From Clostridia bacterium (lineage in GTDB: Bacteria; Bacillota; DTU025), in assembly GCA_034926675.1 (NCBI GenBank), contig JAYFQW010000016.1, positions 17,123 through 81,122 of the forward strand: a stretch of 64,000 nucleotides of DNA, in the 5' to 3' direction. Under the pieces are notes generated by a model. That model saw nothing but the letters and a program-made list of their open reading frames with translations. It was not told where the DNA came from and did no database searches. Positions 25,767 to 35,324 of this stretch are shown here, piece after piece. Within the stretch, counting starts at the first letter, position 1. Each line of letters begins with the position of its first letter. The position numbers were made by a program, and so were the translations under genes.

Positions 25767-26735
25767 TTAGTTCTTCCGAATCGCGAGACCAATTGCTTTG
25801 AACACGCTGATCTTGTTGCCATAGTTTAGGATTCCCAGACGATAGATCTGTATTGATAGCTTAATCACAAGAATCGTTGCGGCGACGAGGAGTACGAGAC
25901 TCACAGACAGATCCCCTATGGAGACAGTCGTAGTGAAATAGCGCAGAACCATGGCGAAAGGAGACGAACACGGAAGGATGGACATAACACGCAGCACCTT
26001 GCTTCCGGTCTTCTCCGGAAACACCCGGGCACAGGCACATATGGTATACGAAACGATGAATGTAGTATACCCAATGCCGAATGCGTTTGCACGTCCGTCC
26101 ACGTTGGTCATTAGGGATGCCTCGGCCGCAAGCATAAAAACGTAGAACAAGAGGCCAGGAATCGCAAAGGCAAAGAAACATGCGAATCCCTGTGGAGCTA
26201 TTCCTGTTGCCTCTGCAAGAGAAATGGGAGAACGCGACCCATTTGCCCAGACCCCAAGAACCCCAGCCAGGACGACTATCGCGAGTTGAATGACGGCCAA
26301 TGTAGCAGACGCCAGGACCTTACCGAGAATCAAGCTCTTTGGACTCGTACTGGTTACCAGAAGCTCCACTGTCTGAAAAGTCTTCTCCTCCGCCATTGCA
26401 TTGATGATTAGGACGGAATAGCCCGTAATAGCAATAAGCATGATGTTCATCAGAATCATGCCAACAGCCGTGCCTACATCCGTTTTGTCGTGAAGAGCAC
26501 CCTCTGCGCCCTTCCTGTCTAGGTTTCTACTCTCCTGAAGCCTATCGATAACGGACGTGTCAGTAGACTCTTGACCTTCACCATTCCTCTGTGAAGAAGC
26601 AGCCGTGTCCATGAACCTCGGAATGCACGCAAGGAAGAAGACCATGGTCACAACAAGAATCGTTGCGACCCAGATGCCCCTCTTGCTCAGCAGATTTCGC
26701 AGTTCAAAACGGAATACCGTCCTAAACCCTTTCAT
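25767..26735 (-). CDS. NatB-like ABC-2 permease
   Basis: 322 residues. A first helix (IWVATILVVTMVFFLACI), a polar extracytoplasmic loop (residues 40-95) and five more helices follow. The coupling segment AEEKTFQTVELLVTSTSPKS and LGKVLAS are diagnostic of NatB/YhaP-type exporters. The outer loop is shorter than in typical 400-residue NatB proteins. It lies downstream of the NatA-like ATPase at 26844-27752, its likely partner. The substrate (sodium or peptide) is unknown. Confidence 0.82.
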   Translation of the reverse strand: MKGFRTVFRFELRNLLSKRGIWVATILVVTMVFFLACIPRFMDTAASSQRNGEGQESTDTSVIDRLQESRNLDRKGAEGALHDKTDVGTAVGMILMNIMLIAITGYSVLIINAMAEEKTFQTVELLVTSTSPKSLILGKVLASATLAVIQLAIVVLAGVLGVWANGSRSPISLAEATGIAPQGFACFFAFAIPGLLFYVFMLAAEASLMTNVDGRANAFGIGYTTFIVSYTICACARVFPEKTGSKVLRVMSILPCSSPFAMVLRYFTTTVSIGDLSVSLVLLVAATILVIKLSIQIYRLGILNYGNKISVFKAIGLAIRKN

Positions 26736-26843
26736 CGTCCCCCTCCTAGTACAATAGAGTGGCTTCCAGCTGGTCCTTGAAGAGCTAAAAGAGTCGTGTC
26801 GAGGATCAGCGCGACAGCCAGACAGTCGAGCGAGTTCACAGGT

Positions 26844-27752
26844 TCATGGGTTATCTGCTAGGCTGATGAAAACTTCCTCCAGGTTTGGCTGATAACTACC
26901 AAAGAGCTCAATCTGTAAGTTCCGCGAAAGCAGCTCATCTAGGAGACACTCCGGCGTCTTCCCGTTCTTGAGATCAACAATGATAGACTGCCTATCCTCG
27001 CTCACATCAATGTCAGATATCTGCGACAGTATTGCTCTGGTTTCATCACGCGATTCATGAGCAAGAATCAAGCGCAGCCTATTCTCAACCCGGAATCTCC
27101 CTTTTACCGCTTCAATTTCAGCACTTACCGTGATTCTGCCGTCCTGAATGAAGGTTACGGCATCGCAGAATTCCTCTACCAACCCCATCTCGTGACTCGA
27201 AATGACCACAATACGGTCCTTCTCGGAAAACTCATGAACTACGTCTTTCAGAGTCTTGGTGTTAATCGGGTCCAGACCACTAAAGGGCTCGTCCAGGACC
27301 AGAATATCCGGATCACCCAAGACTGCCTGGATAATGTGGATCTTCTGCTGATTCCCCCGAGACATTGTGCCAAGATTCTGGCGTTCAGAGTTGGCAAGAT
27401 TCAAACGTCTCAACCATTCACGGACAGTTGCCCTAGCCTCCAGGGGTGTTAAGCCCTTGAGTTCACCAAAATACACTAATTGATCAATGACGGTGGTTCT
27501 CGGATACATGCCGCGTTCTTCCGGAAGATAGCCGAACCTATGCTCACCTCGCCTGATGGGAATTCCGTCCAGAAGCACATCCCCCGAATCGCATGCAAAG
27601 ACGCCGATCAGAATACGCATTATCGTTGTCTTTCCTGCTCCGTTCTGCCCGACAAGTCCCATGATCTTACCGCTGTTAACTGCAAAGGATACATCATGCA
27701 GAATCTGCTTGCCGGCGAAGCTCTTATTCACCCTGGCTAGCTCCAGAATCAT
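26844..27752 (-). CDS. NatA-like ABC ATPase with C-terminal DUF4162-type extension
   Basis: 302 residues: Walker A GQNGAGKTT, Q-loop YLPEERGMYP (Glu follows Pro in this group), signature MSRGNQQKIHIIQ, Walker B ILVLDEPFSGLDP, switch His in VISSHEMGLV. The C-terminal 85 residues form the usual extension. I chose the ATG at 27752 (conserved start MILEL); a GTG six codons upstream is possible. About 100 bases separate it from the permease. Confidence 0.85.
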   Translation of the reverse strand: MILELARVNKSFAGKQILHDVSFAVNSGKIMGLVGQNGAGKTTIMRILIGVFACDSGDVLLDGIPIRRGEHRFGYLPEERGMYPRTTVIDQLVYFGELKGLTPLEARATVREWLRRLNLANSERQNLGTMSRGNQQKIHIIQAVLGDPDILVLDEPFSGLDPINTKTLKDVVHEFSEKDRIVVISSHEMGLVEEFCDAVTFIQDGRITVSAEIEAVKGRFRVENRLRLILAHESRDETRAILSQISDIDVSEDRQSIIVDLKNGKTPECLLDELLSRNLQIELFGSYQPNLEEVFISLADNP

Positions 27753-27770
27753 CTCATAGAGATCCTCCAC

Positions 27771-28317
27771 TCAACGAAATCCCCGACCGGAATATCGGCC
27801 GTCCATGGCCCAATCTCTCCTGTACCTGCTGGTAATCTGTGTTCAGAACCCCTAGGGACTCAGCTTCTGGGTTTCCGGGATCTGCATTTCAGTTGCGCCG
27901 AAAACAGAACATATGCCAAAGTATTTCCGGAATCACCAGACGAATTCAGTTGTCGACTCTTCATATCACGTATCTCTGGACAGGCATCAAGGATCTACTC
28001 CAAGGCGCCGGACCAAGTCTGCAGAACCCATCGGCTCAAGAGGGCGCATCACCTCCCATAAGGCTCCTGAGCATCACAAGAACGTGGGCACGTGGCGACG
28101 CTTACACTGCCCCAAATCCCATTTCGCCGTGTTCTCCATTGTTCTAGCTACCCCATGTCCCGATAACCCCGCCTACCATTTTTCGTTCTGACCATACGTC
28201 ATCTGAGCCAAAGCAAGGAAGGACTCGTTGCCATTTGAAGGCCTCCGCGCGACTCAAAAACACCTCGCATCGCCACATGCCACCAAGGATTCTGAACACC
28301 GGCTGCGACTGCGGAGA
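27771..28317. other. Intergenic stretch with no gene found
   Basis: No frame on either strand shows recognisable homology, codon bias or a good start. It lies between the divergent NatA-like gene and a small leftward reading frame. Confidence 0.5.
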
Positions 28318-28515
28318 TCATTCTTCCAGCGCATAGGATAGCAGGGCGAATAGTTCCTTATGCAGTAGCACTTGCTCATCGGTTGGCACAACGCCTGGAT
28401 CTCCCAACGACATATTGTCCAACACCTCCTTTGGCTTGAAGGATATTTCCGACCCCACTATACCCGGAATGCAAAACTCCACGGCCCAGGCCTTTACTGG
28501 CAAGACCAGCGGCAA
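28318..28515 (-). CDS. Small reading frame with signal-peptide-like start, probably frameshifted
   Basis: 65 codons: a hydrophobic run LFLLPLVLPVKAWA ending in an AxA-like signal-peptidase site, then an acidic mature part ending ELFALLSYALEE. The start is damaged: the only good upstream ATG (near 28548) lies in another frame, and a TGA closes this frame just before the hydrophobic run. A one-base frameshift would restore a normal signal peptide. No family recognised. Confidence 0.3.
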   Translation of the reverse strand: MPLVLPVKAWAVEFCIPGIVGSEISFKPKEVLDNMSLGDPGVVPTDEQVLLHKELFALLSYALEE

Positions 28516-28758
28516 CAGGAACAGCCCTGGCCCTACGAATCATCGCGCAGCTTGCCTCCTCCCCAAGCGGCAGTTCGCTTACTCAATTCAACGTAGGATG
28601 GCATTCTTCAACCCCTTCTCCATTCCCTCTCTGCTGCAGCGCCACTGCATAGAACAGAAGAAATGCAGCCGAGGCACAAGGCACAGAATGTCCCCACAGG
28701 GTTCGCAGGAGCAGTGCCGAATACTTGAGTGGTACTCTCAGTTATGGAGGTGCTTTTC

Positions 28759-30354
28759 TTGGCGATGGATATCCGCGAGTTGATCTCGAACCGTGTCGCG
28801 TCCATCAGCAGCCTCACTCGCAAGATCAACGAGGCTAGTTGGCGCGCCGACACCACCGGCGACGCCGACCAGCGCCGCGCGGCCACGGAAGGCAGAAAGC
28901 GTCTGGGCCAACTGCTTTCAGATCCCGATGACTACCAGACGCTGAGGCAGGCTGAGTCTGCCGGGACGCAGGATCCACTGCTTGCCCGGGAGATCTCGGT
29001 GCTCGCCAGAATGTACGCCCGAAACCAGATGACTGTTGAGGAGATCACCCAGCAGGCCGACCTTGAAAGCGAGATTACCGAGATCTTCGTGCACTTCAGG
29101 GCCAACCTCGACGGGCAGACGGCATCCGAAAACGACATCAACCAGGTGCTTGCCCAGGAGCGCGATACGTCCAGGCGCCGCAGGGCCTGGGAGGCCTCTA
29201 AGCAGATCGGGCGGCAATCGGGCCCTAAGGTGATTGAACTGGTCGAGGCGCGCAACCGCGCCGCCAGGAGAATGGGATACTCTAACTTCTATTCTATGTC
29301 CCTCGCCCTGGATGAACTGGACGAGGCTGACCTGTTCACCCTGGTTGACTCTCTGGCTTCAAAGACCGACGCCCTGTTTCAGGTAGAAAAGGCCAAGCTA
29401 GATAGGTCACTGGCCGAAAGATTCGGCGTTTCAGCACACGAGGTGGGCCCGTGGCACTACTCAGACCCATTCTTCCAGCGCGCTCCGGTGGATGGCAGTG
29501 TGAACCTGGATCCCGTCTTTGAGGGACTAGACTTTCCTGAACTCGCTCGCAGGTTCTACGCAGGCATCGGAATGGACGTGGACGATATTCTGTCTCGAAG
29601 CGATCTGTACGAGCGCCCCGGGAAGTATCAGCATGCGTACTGCAACGACATCGACCGTGAGGGCGACATTCGCACAATCTGCAACCTGCGCGACAATCAC
29701 GAATGGATGGCCACGCTCCTGCACGAATTGGGCCATGGCGTGTACTTCAAGTACATCGATCGCAAGCTGCCCTACCTGCTGCGCGAGCATGCCCACTCCC
29801 TCACAACAGAGGCGGTGGCGATGGTCATGGGGAACCAGGTATTCGACGCACGTTGGCTCACCGAGATCGCAGGTGTTGATGAGCGCCATGCCCGAGAGCT
29901 GGAGGCTGCCGCAGCGCGGGTATCTGCCCTCGAGTCTCTCATATTCATCCGTTGGTGCGTGGTGATGGTCAGCTTCGAACGCGCCCTTTACGAGAACCCG
30001 CGCCGTGACCTGAACGTCCTGTGGTGGGAGTTGGTGCGCCGCTACCAGATGGTTCAGCCGCCGGCCGGACGCAACGAGCCCGATTGGGCCGCAAAGATAC
30101 ACATTGCCCTCTACCCAGCCTACTACCAAAACTACATGCTCGGCGGACTGCTGTCGACACAGCTTCAGTCCACCATCGCTCGGCGCTTCGGAACCAAGTC
30201 GTTCACAAACATGCGCGCAGCTGGCCAATGGCTGATCCAGGCGGTGTTTGAGCCCGGAGCGAAGTGGCCATGGAATGAGATGATCGAGCGAGCCACAGGC
30301 AGCAACCTAAGCGAACAGGCCTTCGTAGAGACTATTTCGGTGCTGGAGGATTGA
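28759..30354 (+). CDS. M3-family zinc oligopeptidase
   Basis: 531 residues from the TTG at 28759, which has GGAGG eight bases upstream; an ATG at 28765 is also possible. The zinc site is LLHELGHGVYF near residue 328 with the following glutamate helix (HSLTTEAVAMVMG). Long helical N- and C-terminal regions give the closed oligopeptidase shape. No signal peptide, so it is cytoplasmic and probably breaks imported peptides. It stands alone on the plus strand. Confidence 0.85.
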   Translation: MAMDIRELISNRVASISSLTRKINEASWRADTTGDADQRRAATEGRKRLGQLLSDPDDYQTLRQAESAGTQDPLLAREISVLARMYARNQMTVEEITQQADLESEITEIFVHFRANLDGQTASENDINQVLAQERDTSRRRRAWEASKQIGRQSGPKVIELVEARNRAARRMGYSNFYSMSLALDELDEADLFTLVDSLASKTDALFQVEKAKLDRSLAERFGVSAHEVGPWHYSDPFFQRAPVDGSVNLDPVFEGLDFPELARRFYAGIGMDVDDILSRSDLYERPGKYQHAYCNDIDREGDIRTICNLRDNHEWMATLLHELGHGVYFKYIDRKLPYLLREHAHSLTTEAVAMVMGNQVFDARWLTEIAGVDERHARELEAAAARVSALESLIFIRWCVVMVSFERALYENPRRDLNVLWWELVRRYQMVQPPAGRNEPDWAAKIHIALYPAYYQNYMLGGLLSTQLQSTIARRFGTKSFTNMRAAGQWLIQAVFEPGAKWPWNEMIERATGSNLSEQAFVETISVLED

Positions 30355-30395
30355 GAGCATCCGCTCAAAACTGAAGTCTCATCTTATGCCCGTAC

Positions 30396-30690
30396 TCAAC
30401 GAATCCCGAGATGTGCTCTTGCGGAAAAGGGTTCTACCGTAGCGCTGCCGCATTCCGGGCAGTTCACGCGAGTCAGACAACCGCACGATCTGCATTGGAG
30501 CCGGCCGTCGCGCCGAGAGAGATGCGCTTTCCAAGCGTCGCCCGCAACCTGCAGTGATTCCGGACCAGACGGCGCCAGCCGTATTCCCGTAGCCTCAAGA
30601 AAAGCATCCAGCCCGTGCGCAGCTGTAAACTGGCACGCTAACTCGGCATAGACCACTTCGCAGATAATCAGTGCGCCGCGGCGCGTGCCT
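30396..30690 (-). pseudogene. PIN-domain (VapC-like) fragment with zinc ribbon
   Basis: The frame encodes ALIICEVVYAELACQF, corresponding to the second helix and glutamate of a PIN nuclease, then a zinc ribbon CRSCGCLTRVNCPECG, as in the VapC subgroup carrying a ribbon before the third acidic residue. Both the N-terminal DTN motif and the C-terminal DFLIGAHA/TRD region are missing. It is cut off next to the end of the AcoR-like gene. Confidence 0.55.
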
Positions 30691-30701
30691 CATCCTGGCG
30701 G

Positions 30702-32828
30702 TCACCGAGTGGCCTGTCCCGTCTGGTCGCACGTTGAGAACCTGTGAATCCTTCGGTAAACCGTATTGCGCGAAACTCCGAGCTCCTGGGCGACACGGCT
30801 GATGTTGCCTCCGTATTCCTGCATGAGGGCCAGCAGGCGCTCCTGCTCGCGCCGCTGGAGCATCCGGCGCATACGACGCCTTTCGTCTTCAAAGTCTGCG
30901 AACCGCGCCTCCGGTCCAGCCGCTGGCGCAACCACCGGCCCAGTTGCCGGCGCAACCGCGGGCGCAATCACCTGCCCAGCTGCTGGCGCAACCACTGGAG
31001 CAACCGCCCGCGCCAATTGGTGAGGGCTCAAGATCTCTTCCGGTACGTACTGCAGCCCGATCCTTCCATCTGTCGCAATGCTCACCATGCGCTCAACTAC
31101 ATTCTGCAGTTCGCGCACGTTGCCTGGCCAGTCGTAGCCCATCAGGCATTCTATGACGCGCGGATCCACCTCGTTCACTTCCGTGCCGAGCCTGCTGCCT
31201 GTCTTGGCCAGGAAGTAGTCGAACAGCAACGGTATGTCGTCTGGCCGTTCACGCAGCGGGGGCAACTGTATCTGGATAACGTTGAGCCTGTAGTAGAGGT
31301 CCTGCCTGAAACTGCCTCTGGCTACCGCCTGCAGCAAGTCTTTGTTGGTGGCGCTGATCACCCGCACGTCTGTCTGGGTGACAGCGCTGCCGCCAATTCG
31401 GATGACGTGCTTGTCCTGCAGGACCCGATGCAAAGCCACCTGTTGCTCAAGGGGCATGTCGCCGATTTCGTCAAGAAATAGGGTGCCGCCTGAGGCCAGC
31501 TCGAACTTGCCTGGGCGCCCACCGCGCGCGGCGCCCGTGAAAGCTCCTTCTTCATAGCCGAACAGCTCACTTCCAACGAGTTCGCGGGGGATGGCTCCGC
31601 AGTTGACTGGAACGAACGGCCTGTCCACACGGCGACTTCGGTTATGTATCGCCTGAGCGATCATTTCCTTTCCAGTGCCGCTCTCTCCGCATATCAGTAC
31701 ATTGCTGTCGCTCTGGGCAGCGATGGAAGCGAGTTCTACCGCCCGGCGCAGCTTCTCGTCGCGCCCTAAGATGTCTTCGAACCTGAAGGTCGCGTACGAC
31801 CCACTATACCTGCTGATCAGCTTGGTTATCCGCTTGGACGGGTTGAGCGATATGACGCCGCCGCTGATGTTGCCTTCATCGTCGCGAATGGGCTTGGCAG
31901 CCACTAAGCAATGCACGGGTCCGCCACGGGTCTTCAGCGCCATATCGATATCATCGAAAGCTTTGCCCATTCCCAGCATCTGAGTGAAGTAGTGCGGCTT
32001 GTTCACCAGTTCATAGATGGGTTTTGTGTATGGCCCATCTGGTTCGGTTGAAGCCATCGGCGCCCCCAGGATTCCTTCGGCTGCCGGGTTAGCGCGCTGC
32101 GTAATGCCACGGTCATCTACAAGTAGTATTCCGTCTGACGTGATCAAGAACATCTTATTGAGGTTGTCGTTGAGCAACGTGAGCTGGCGTATCTTGGCAT
32201 TGATGCGCACCTGCGCCCGGACGGCTTCCGCTGCTGCCACTATCATTCCCAGCGTGTGGGCGTGTGTGCAAGTAGAGGGGCCCGACATCTGCAACGCCCC
32301 GATTATCTGCCCCTGCTCGCCGAGGATCGGCGCCGCAGAGCACGTCCAGGTGTGAAAGCGCTCGCAGTAGTGCTCGTAACCTGAAATCTGCAAAGGGGTC
32401 ATCGATGCCAGGGCGGTGCCGATTCCATTGGTGCCAACGTGGTGTTCGGCCCAGCTCGACCCGGGCACGAGGTTGACGAGACCAGCGCGCTGCAGGGCGT
32501 CTTCATCGCCAAGCACCTCCATTACCCGCCCTTGCTCGTCGGCCAGAATCACGATGAAGCCTGATCCGGCGACGAATCTGTACAGGCCGGACATGAAGTG
32601 GCGCGCCACCTCGATCAAGTCGCTGTGGCTCTCGCGCAGTGCGTCAACACCTGAGTGATCCAGCGACAGGCGGCCCAGTGCATCCCTGGGATCGACCATG
32701 GCCTCCTTCGATCTCCTCCATGAGGCAGCAACCTCAGGACGAAGCGCCGCCTCGTCAACATCCCCTGTCTTCACAAAACGCTGCCACGCCTCAGCAATAT
32801 GTGGTTGGTGTGTGATCTCGGAAGCCAT
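30702..32828 (-). CDS. AcoR-like sigma-54-dependent transcriptional activator
   Basis: 708 residues: N-terminal GAF sensor (about 60-220, with HHVGTNGIGTAL), a PAS segment (230-330, FLITSDGILLVDDRGI), a sigma-54 AAA+ domain (Walker A GESGTGKE, GAFTGA loop, Walker B FLDEIGD, WPGNVRELQNVVER) and a Fis-type HTH (NISRVAQELGVSRNTVYRR). Between AAA+ and HTH lies an unusual Ala/Pro/Val linker made of VVAPAAG-like repeats (DNA 30905-31012). AcoR-like proteins respond to acetoin or related carbonyl compounds. It is divergent from the aldehyde dehydrogenase, its probable target. Confidence 0.9.
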   Translation of the reverse strand: MASEITHQPHIAEAWQRFVKTGDVDEAALRPEVAASWRRSKEAMVDPRDALGRLSLDHSGVDALRESHSDLIEVARHFMSGLYRFVAGSGFIVILADEQGRVMEVLGDEDALQRAGLVNLVPGSSWAEHHVGTNGIGTALASMTPLQISGYEHYCERFHTWTCSAAPILGEQGQIIGALQMSGPSTCTHAHTLGMIVAAAEAVRAQVRINAKIRQLTLLNDNLNKMFLITSDGILLVDDRGITQRANPAAEGILGAPMASTEPDGPYTKPIYELVNKPHYFTQMLGMGKAFDDIDMALKTRGGPVHCLVAAKPIRDDEGNISGGVISLNPSKRITKLISRYSGSYATFRFEDILGRDEKLRRAVELASIAAQSDSNVLICGESGTGKEMIAQAIHNRSRRVDRPFVPVNCGAIPRELVGSELFGYEEGAFTGAARGGRPGKFELASGGTLFLDEIGDMPLEQQVALHRVLQDKHVIRIGGSAVTQTDVRVISATNKDLLQAVARGSFRQDLYYRLNVIQIQLPPLRERPDDIPLLFDYFLAKTGSRLGTEVNEVDPRVIECLMGYDWPGNVRELQNVVERMVSIATDGRIGLQYVPEEILSPHQLARAVAPVVAPAAGQVIAPAVAPATGPVVAPAAGPEARFADFEDERRRMRRMLQRREQERLLALMQEYGGNISRVAQELGVSRNTVYRRIHRFSTCDQTGQATR

Positions 32829-33030
32829 GCGAAAGCCGCCGTCCTTTCCACATTGAACGTCATGGCCTGCTGCCCCAACGATGTGAACTTGACCGCCAGT
32901 CACAGTGTAACATAACAGTACCACAAGTGTACCATCGTGCTAACACCAGAGTGGCGCTAACGGTACAGATGAGCAAGCGGGAATCCCGGCACACCGCGGG
33001 CGAAGGAGCTTGGGGCGCAGAGCGTGACGA

Positions 33031-33047
33031 TGGCATGTTATTTGCAT
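33031..33047 (+). promoter_or_regulatory. Sigma-54 (-24/-12) promoter of the aldehyde dehydrogenase gene
   Basis: TGGCAT-GTTAT-TTGCAT matches the consensus TGGCAC-N5-TTGCA, with the invariant GG and GC dinucleotides separated by exactly 10 bases. It lies 59 bases before the ATG. Upstream, at 32915-32935, short dyad-like GTAC/TAAC motifs may be activator sites, but this is less clear. Confidence 0.85.
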
Positions 33048-33105
33048 CATTCTCTATTCTGTCAGCCGACTCGAAGGCTACCAATGCGAAAGGGAGGATC
33101 TAACC

Positions 33106-34581
33106 ATGCAGAAGCCTATGGACAGGCACTACAAGCTGTTCATCGACGGGAAGTGGGTAGACGGTAAGGAGGGCAAGACGTTTGACACGTATTGCCCAGC
33201 GAACGGAGAGCTGCTTGCCACGTGTGCAGACGCGGGCAAGCAGGACGTGGACCTCGCCGTTCAGGCGGCGTGGAAGGCCTTTGAAAGCTGGAAGAACACA
33301 AGTCCCGTGGAGCGGTCTACGATCCTGCTGAAAATCGCCGATCTCATCGATGCAAACGCGGAGAAACTGGCCATGGTGGAGACCATCGACAACGGCAAGC
33401 CGATACGCGAGACGATGTCGGTGGATGTGCCTCTGGCGTCCGACCATTTCCGTTACTTTGCCGGCGTCATCAGGGCCGAGGAAGGCACAGCGGTGATGAT
33501 CGACAAGGATCACATGAGCATCATTCTCAGCGAGCCACTCGGAGTCATAGGCCAGATAGTCCCGTGGAACTTCCCATTCCTCATGGCGGCCTGGAAGATC
33601 GCGCCGGCGCTCGCAGCGGGATGCGCCGTGGTGATCAAGCCATCTTCAGCGACCCCGCTCTCAACGCTCGAATTCGCCAAGTTGCTTCAGGAAGCAGTCC
33701 CACCGGGCGTCGTCAACGTGATCACCGGTCACGGTTCCACCACCGGCGAGTACATGCTCAGCCACCAGGGCTTCCGGAAACTGGCGTTCACCGGCTCCAC
33801 TGACGTTGGATACAGCATTGCGCGGGCCGCAGCCGACAAACTCATTCCGGCAACCCTCGAGCTTGGCGGCAAGTCGGCTAACATCTTCTTCGCCGACTGC
33901 CCGTGGGAAAGGGCCATTGAAGGCGTGCAGATCGGCATCCTGTTCAACCAGGGGCAGGTGTGCTGCGCAGGCTCCAGGGTCTTCGTCCATGAAGACATAT
34001 ACGATAAGTTCCTCGCGGAGTGCGTAGCTGCGTTCAATAAGGTGAAGGTGGGCCTGCCGTGGGAGAAGGACACGATCATGGGCTCGCAGATCAACGAGAC
34101 TCAGCTCAAGAAGATACTGTCGTATATCGATGTCGGCAAGAAGGAAGGGGCCCGCGTGGCCTGCGGCGGCGAGAGGCTCGTCCAGGGCGAACTGGCCAAG
34201 GGGGCTTTCATGAAGCCTACCATCCTTGCCGACGTCACGAACAACATGAGAGTCGCGCAGGAAGAGATATTCGGGCCTGTAGTGTGCTTCATCAAGTTCC
34301 ACGATGAAGACGAGGTCATCAAGATGGCCAACGATAACGAATACGGACTGGGCGGCGCCGTGTGGACTCGGGACATCAACCGTGCGCTTCGCGTTGCCAG
34401 AGCCGTCGAGACCGGGCGGATGTGGATCAACGATTACAACAACCTGCCTGCCCACGCCCCGTTCGGCGGGTATAAGAAGTCCGGCATAGGCAGGGAGACG
34501 CACAAGATGATGCTGGCGTACTATACGCAGAAGAAGAACATCTTCATCAGCATGGCCGAGACCAAGTCCGGTATGTACTAA
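33106..34581 (+). CDS. NAD(P)-dependent aldehyde dehydrogenase
   Basis: 491 residues, normal length for the ALDH superfamily. Catalytic Glu lies in LELGGKSANIFF and catalytic Cys in NQGQVCCAGSRVFV; the Rossmann GSTDVG motif and the QEEIFGPVV motif are present. It oxidises an aldehyde to the acid. GGGAGG lies eight bases before the ATG. The sigma-54 promoter and the divergent AcoR-like gene suggest induction by acetoin, acetaldehyde or ethanol-derived compounds. Confidence 0.93.
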   Translation: MQKPMDRHYKLFIDGKWVDGKEGKTFDTYCPANGELLATCADAGKQDVDLAVQAAWKAFESWKNTSPVERSTILLKIADLIDANAEKLAMVETIDNGKPIRETMSVDVPLASDHFRYFAGVIRAEEGTAVMIDKDHMSIILSEPLGVIGQIVPWNFPFLMAAWKIAPALAAGCAVVIKPSSATPLSTLEFAKLLQEAVPPGVVNVITGHGSTTGEYMLSHQGFRKLAFTGSTDVGYSIARAAADKLIPATLELGGKSANIFFADCPWERAIEGVQIGILFNQGQVCCAGSRVFVHEDIYDKFLAECVAAFNKVKVGLPWEKDTIMGSQINETQLKKILSYIDVGKKEGARVACGGERLVQGELAKGAFMKPTILADVTNNMRVAQEEIFGPVVCFIKFHDEDEVIKMANDNEYGLGGAVWTRDINRALRVARAVETGRMWINDYNNLPAHAPFGGYKKSGIGRETHKMMLAYYTQKKNIFISMAETKSGMY

Positions 34582-34594
34582 GCCAGTATGCACT

Positions 34595-34697
34595 GAGACT
34601 GCATGCGCCGAGACTGCGCGTACCGAGACTGCGGCACGATTTCGCGCGCGAGTCCTAACGCAGTCCACACGCGCAGTCCACACGCGCAGTCTCAGGG
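34595..34697. repeat. Short tandem and inverted repeats after the aldehyde dehydrogenase
   Basis: GAGACTGC occurs three times at a 15-base period (34595, 34610, 34625). Its complement GCAGTC[TC/C] occurs three times at a 13-base period (34660, 34673, 34686). The two groups can fold into a large hairpin, possibly acting as a terminator. Confidence 0.55.
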
Positions 34698-34795
34698 GAT
34701 GAGCTGGCCCGGTGTGCTTCGAAGCGGATGAAGCCTCCGGGCCGGCTGCTTTCATTGGCGCCTTCCGAGGCCGTCTGCTCAGGGGATTGTTCTCG

Positions 34796-34945
34796 GTCGC
34801 GCCCCGACGGCGCGCGCCTTGGGGGCCGAGCGGAGTTTCCCATTTTTGAGCACGAACCGCCGGAAAATCCTCACGGATGAGAATCTCCACCCGCCGCTTC
34901 ACTCAAAAATGAGAATCTCGGCATCGCCGCCCGCGATCACTCACG
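34796..34945. repeat. 150-bp direct repeat, copy 1
   Basis: This stretch recurs at 35068-35217 with few changes. It contains an inner inverted repeat CATTTTTGAG / CTCAAAAATG and a smaller dyad around CACGGATGAG. Open frames in it are repeated only because the DNA is repeated, and no protein family is visible. It resembles a REP/MITE-like extragenic element. Confidence 0.7.
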
Positions 34946-35067
34946 CGAACAAGCACAAGAGCATGTGAGGTAGGCGGCACCGTCGCGCCGCCTTTCCTTT
35001 ACGCCCAGATACGCGCGTTGTGCCCGCCATGGGCATCCCTGCACTGGTGATCCACTGACGGCATTCA

Positions 35068-35217
35068 GTCGCGCCCCGACGGCGCGCGCCTTGGGGTCCA
35101 GGCGGAGTTTCCCATTTATGAGCACGAACCGCCGGAAAATCCTCACGGATGAGAATCTCCACCCGCCGTTTCGCTCAAAAATGAGAATCCCGGCACCACC
35201 GCCCGCGACCACTCACC
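35068..35217. repeat. 150-bp direct repeat, copy 2
   Basis: Second copy of the element at 34796-34945, 272 bp downstream in the same orientation. One arm of the inner palindrome has changed (CATTTATGAG), leaving a mismatch. The rest of the 740-bp gap 34582-35324 contains no gene. Confidence 0.7.
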
Positions 35218-35324
35218 CGGGCCGTCTCCCGCGCCATCTCCCGGGCCGTCACGCGGACCGACGTCTGCTCGGGCCTCCCGTAGGCTCTCTCTCGTAGGCT
35301 CTTTCCCGAACGCCGTCTCCCTTT

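Noticed and set aside
33661..34902. Minus-strand open frame of 413 codons
   Set aside because: It is the antisense of the aldehyde dehydrogenase and runs into the repeat region; no domain is visible.
34937..35212. Minus-strand frame of 91 codons in the repeat region
   Set aside because: The frame is repeated only because the DNA repeat contains it, and it shows no protein family.
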